A stretch of 64,000 nucleotides of DNA from Candidatus Sulfotelmatobacter sp. (GTDB lineage Bacteria; Acidobacteriota; Terriglobia; Terriglobales; Acidobacteriaceae): positions 1 to 64,000 of the forward strand of contig JAOAPI010000079.1 in NCBI GenBank assembly GCA_025462865.1, written 5' to 3'. The translations under genes were made by a program, and so were the position numbers. This document shows, piece after piece, positions 62,112 through 64,000 of this stretch. Under the pieces are notes generated by a model. The model had not been told where the DNA came from and ran no database searches. It worked only from the letters and a program-made list of their open reading frames with translations. Within the stretch, counting starts at the first letter, position 1. Each line of letters opens with the position of its first letter.

Positions 62112-63919
62112 CTCGATCGATCCTGACCGTAGGGCGATGTATTCTTCGCTGGACTCTGTTCTTCGGGATGGCTCTTTCGCCTTCCTACGGCGCCACCAAC
62201 TACACAATTTCCCTGGCGGATCCAGATAGACATCTCATCGAGGTACAAGTTGTCCTTCCAGAGGGTCCAGCCCAGAGAGAGTTGCAGCTCCCGGTTTGGA
62301 ATGCTCTGTATCAGATTCGTGACTTCGCTCAATACGTCAATTGGATTCATGCGAAGGACCATGCGGGACGCCCGCTCACCCTGCTTCAGCTCGATAAGAG
62401 CCGATGGCAGATCACCGGAAGTCAAGCAGGAGCGATCATTGAGTATGAGATGTTTGTGGATTCGCCCGGGCCCTTCGGAGCGGAGTTCAATTCCCATCAC
62501 GCATTCTTCAATCTGGCGCAGCTCCTCATGTACTCCACCGACGGGCGAGATTCTTCCATCACTCTGCGATTCAGTCGTGTGCCGTCAGGATGGCGCATCG
62601 CGACACCAATGTCTTCGGGCGTAGACACGTTCGTTGCCGACAACTATGACCGAGCTGTCGATTCCCCGGTTGAGATCGGCGACTTTCAAGAATCGGCTTT
62701 TGAACAAGATGGCGGCCGCTATCAAGTAATAGTTGATGCCGAGTCGTCAGACTTCGACATGACAAAGATCAGCGCCATGCTGCACAAAATCATCGCGTCG
62801 GCGACAAACTGGATTGATGATCGTCCTTTCGAACGCTACATGTTTATTTATCACTTTCCGCGCGGACCGGCGGGCGGCGGCATGGAGCACGCCTACTCGA
62901 CTGCGATTGCAGTGAATGCTGAAGTGTTGGCGAAGTCTCCTGAGGTGCTTGCTTCGGTCACCGCGCATGAGTTCTTCCATCTCTGGAACGTGAAGCGCAT
63001 TCGTCCCCAGACGCTGGAGCCGGTTGATTACACGCGAGAGAATTACACGCGCGCACTCTGGTTTAGCGAGGGATGCACCAATGCCGCGGCAGATATTATT
63101 CAGCTGCGCAGCGGTCTGCTCGATGAACGCCACTTCGAGGAAGATTTGGCAACGGATATCGGCGAACTGGAGCGGCGTCCCGCGCACCTTACGCAGTCAG
63201 CGGAAGAATCGAGCCTGGACGCATGGCTGGAGGGTCAAGCTTACTACCGCCGTCCAGAGCGGAGCATTTCCTATTACAACAAGGGAGAGTTGCTATGCAT
63301 TGCGCTCGATTTGGCTGTGCGGGAAGCAAGCCACGGTCAAGCTTCTCTGCGTGAGGTCTTTCAGTGGATGAATAAGAACTACGCGAACAAACATCTGTTT
63401 TTTCCCGATTCAGAGGGCGTGCGCCGCGCCGCCGAGGCGGTTAGCCATGCAGATCTGGAACGGTTTTTCGCAAAATACGTCGTGGGCACGGATGAGATCC
63501 CGTGGGATGATTTCTTCCGCGGTGTAGGGTTGCATCTCGTGACAGCACCAACTACAACCGCGGACGCGGGCTTCCTGGCCTCGCGGAATTTCGACGCTCC
63601 CATGATTGTGACAGCAGTTACCGATGGCAGCGACGCTCAGATCGCGGGCCTGCGGGTGGGCGATACGATTTTGGAAATCAACGGTAAGCCTCCGGGCGAG
63701 GACTCTTCCGAAACCACAGCGCGCCTCCATCCCGGTGACGCAATCATTCTGAAAGTGCGCGCCCGGCGCGGCGTTGAGCGGGAATTGAAATGGAAAGTTG
63801 AAAGCCACGAACAAGTGTCGTTCGAGATCAAAGATGTCGAGAACGTCACCGCGGCACAGCGCGCTCGCCGCACAGCATGGCTGAAGGGCGAGGCGGAGAG
63901 TTCCCCCCAGACGCATTGA
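62108..63919 (+). CDS. Secreted M61 family peptidase with PDZ domain
   Basis: 603 residues, start overlapping mpl by four bases. A signal peptide spans about 1-28 (LFFGMALSPSYG). The M61 core is textbook: GGMEHAYST, HEFFHLWNVKRIRPQTLEP with His287, Glu288 and His291, and Glu321 in WFSEGCTNAAAD. A PDZ domain is at about 505-575 (QIAGLRVGDTILEINGKPPG). It differs from the 15688 copy in gene context and is closer to the standard M61 pattern. Being coupled to mpl suggests peptide trimming in envelope recycling, which is only inference. Confidence 0.92.
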   Translation: MTRSILTVGRCILRWTLFFGMALSPSYGATNYTISLADPDRHLIEVQVVLPEGPAQRELQLPVWNALYQIRDFAQYVNWIHAKDHAGRPLTLLQLDKSRWQITGSQAGAIIEYEMFVDSPGPFGAEFNSHHAFFNLAQLLMYSTDGRDSSITLRFSRVPSGWRIATPMSSGVDTFVADNYDRAVDSPVEIGDFQESAFEQDGGRYQVIVDAESSDFDMTKISAMLHKIIASATNWIDDRPFERYMFIYHFPRGPAGGGMEHAYSTAIAVNAEVLAKSPEVLASVTAHEFFHLWNVKRIRPQTLEPVDYTRENYTRALWFSEGCTNAAADIIQLRSGLLDERHFEEDLATDIGELERRPAHLTQSAEESSLDAWLEGQAYYRRPERSISYYNKGELLCIALDLAVREASHGQASLREVFQWMNKNYANKHLFFPDSEGVRRAAEAVSHADLERFFAKYVVGTDEIPWDDFFRGVGLHLVTAPTTTADAGFLASRNFDAPMIVTAVTDGSDAQIAGLRVGDTILEINGKPPGEDSSETTARLHPGDAIILKVRARRGVERELKWKVESHEQVSFEIKDVENVTAAQRARRTAWLKGEAESSPQTH

Positions 63920-63941
63920 AATTGGAGACACAGTCACACGT

Positions 63942-64000
63942 ATGATCCGTACCATCGTGATGCTAGTGTTCTGGGTGCTCGCCGCTCCCATCGCGGCGCT
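63942..64000 (+). CDS. Start of a membrane protein gene, cut by window end
   Basis: The first 19-20 codons from ATG 63942 encode MIRTIVMLVFWVLAAPIAA, a membrane helix. GGAG lies at 63924-63927. The opening recalls PlsC-type acyltransferases of acidobacteria, but the fragment is too short to assign. Confidence 0.45.
   Translation, partial: MIRTIVMLVFWVLAAPIAA

Noticed and set aside
61050-62207. 385-codon open frame antisense to mpl
   Set aside because: Opposite strand has unmistakable Mpl motifs; translation shows no known domain.
1-64000. Genomic island, prophage or transposon
   Set aside because: No integrase, transposase, phage or plasmid genes and no tRNA-associated direct repeats were seen; gene content is ordinary for an acidobacterial chromosome.

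Overview
The window looks like chromosomal DNA of an acidobacterium (Acidobacteriota, probably Terriglobia, close to the Koribacter/Sulfotelmatobacter-type soil lineages). I infer this from gene content, not from a search: PEP-CTERM surface proteins, DUF3857/transglutaminase proteins in tandem, M61 peptidases with PDZ domains, membrane proteins that join a DNA-binding domain or a Ser/Thr kinase to a WD40-like (PD40) beta-propeller, menaquinone-type MenG, GTP-dependent PEPCK, and moderately high GC. About 52 protein genes are densely packed. I see no rRNA, tRNA, CRISPR array, transposase, integrase or prophage gene.

Layout. 1-2.2 kb: a membrane-bound HTH-propeller sensor. 2.5-13.3 kb: central carbon block. 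Plus-strand PEPCK and an MFS carboxylate-type transporter converge on a minus-strand series: malate synthase, glyoxylate aminotransferase, an oxalate-CoA-ligase-like enzyme, a PanE-like reductase and an FCD-GntR regulator. A hydratase-family gene diverges from malate synthase. Read together this fits oxalate assimilation: oxalate to oxalyl-CoA to glyoxylate, then to malate or glycine/serine, with PEPCK supplying PEP. This is the most interesting metabolic system in the window. 13.4-23.7 kb: cell surface block. It has two divergent PEP-CTERM proteins (one carrying the Cys and Gln motifs of thioester adhesins), an M61 peptidase, an AMIN/STN-like protein, a small Tad-type set (prepilin peptidase, two TadE-like, one TadG-like) and a CtpA-type S41 protease.

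24-32 kb: two overlapping DUF3857/transglutaminase paralogues, the first apparently catalytically dead, then TatA/B-TatC and two M28 peptidases. 32-41 kb: TerC, AroB, MenG, an epimerase and a periplasmic PPIase, a CDF metal exporter with three tandem cytoplasmic domains, a small membrane protein, OsmC and an EamA transporter with a start problem. 41-52 kb: an MFS transporter, a kinase-propeller sensor, a minus-strand housekeeping run (YgfZ, DUF1844, MBL hydrolase, RibF), an isopropylmalate-dehydrogenase-family gene, a Kelch-type propeller and a secreted HExxH protein.

53-64 kb: an aspartyl-protease/PDZ protein, MTA phosphorylase with a PfkB kinase and a membrane glycosyltransferase in one run, MgtC, and a murein-precursor and recycling run (DapF, LD-carboxypeptidase, Mpl) that ends in a second M61 peptidase and the start of one more gene. 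Non-coding DNA is sparse. The notable parts are three hairpin terminators, two operator-like palindromes, a competing-hairpin leader, and two families of short degenerate intergenic repeats.
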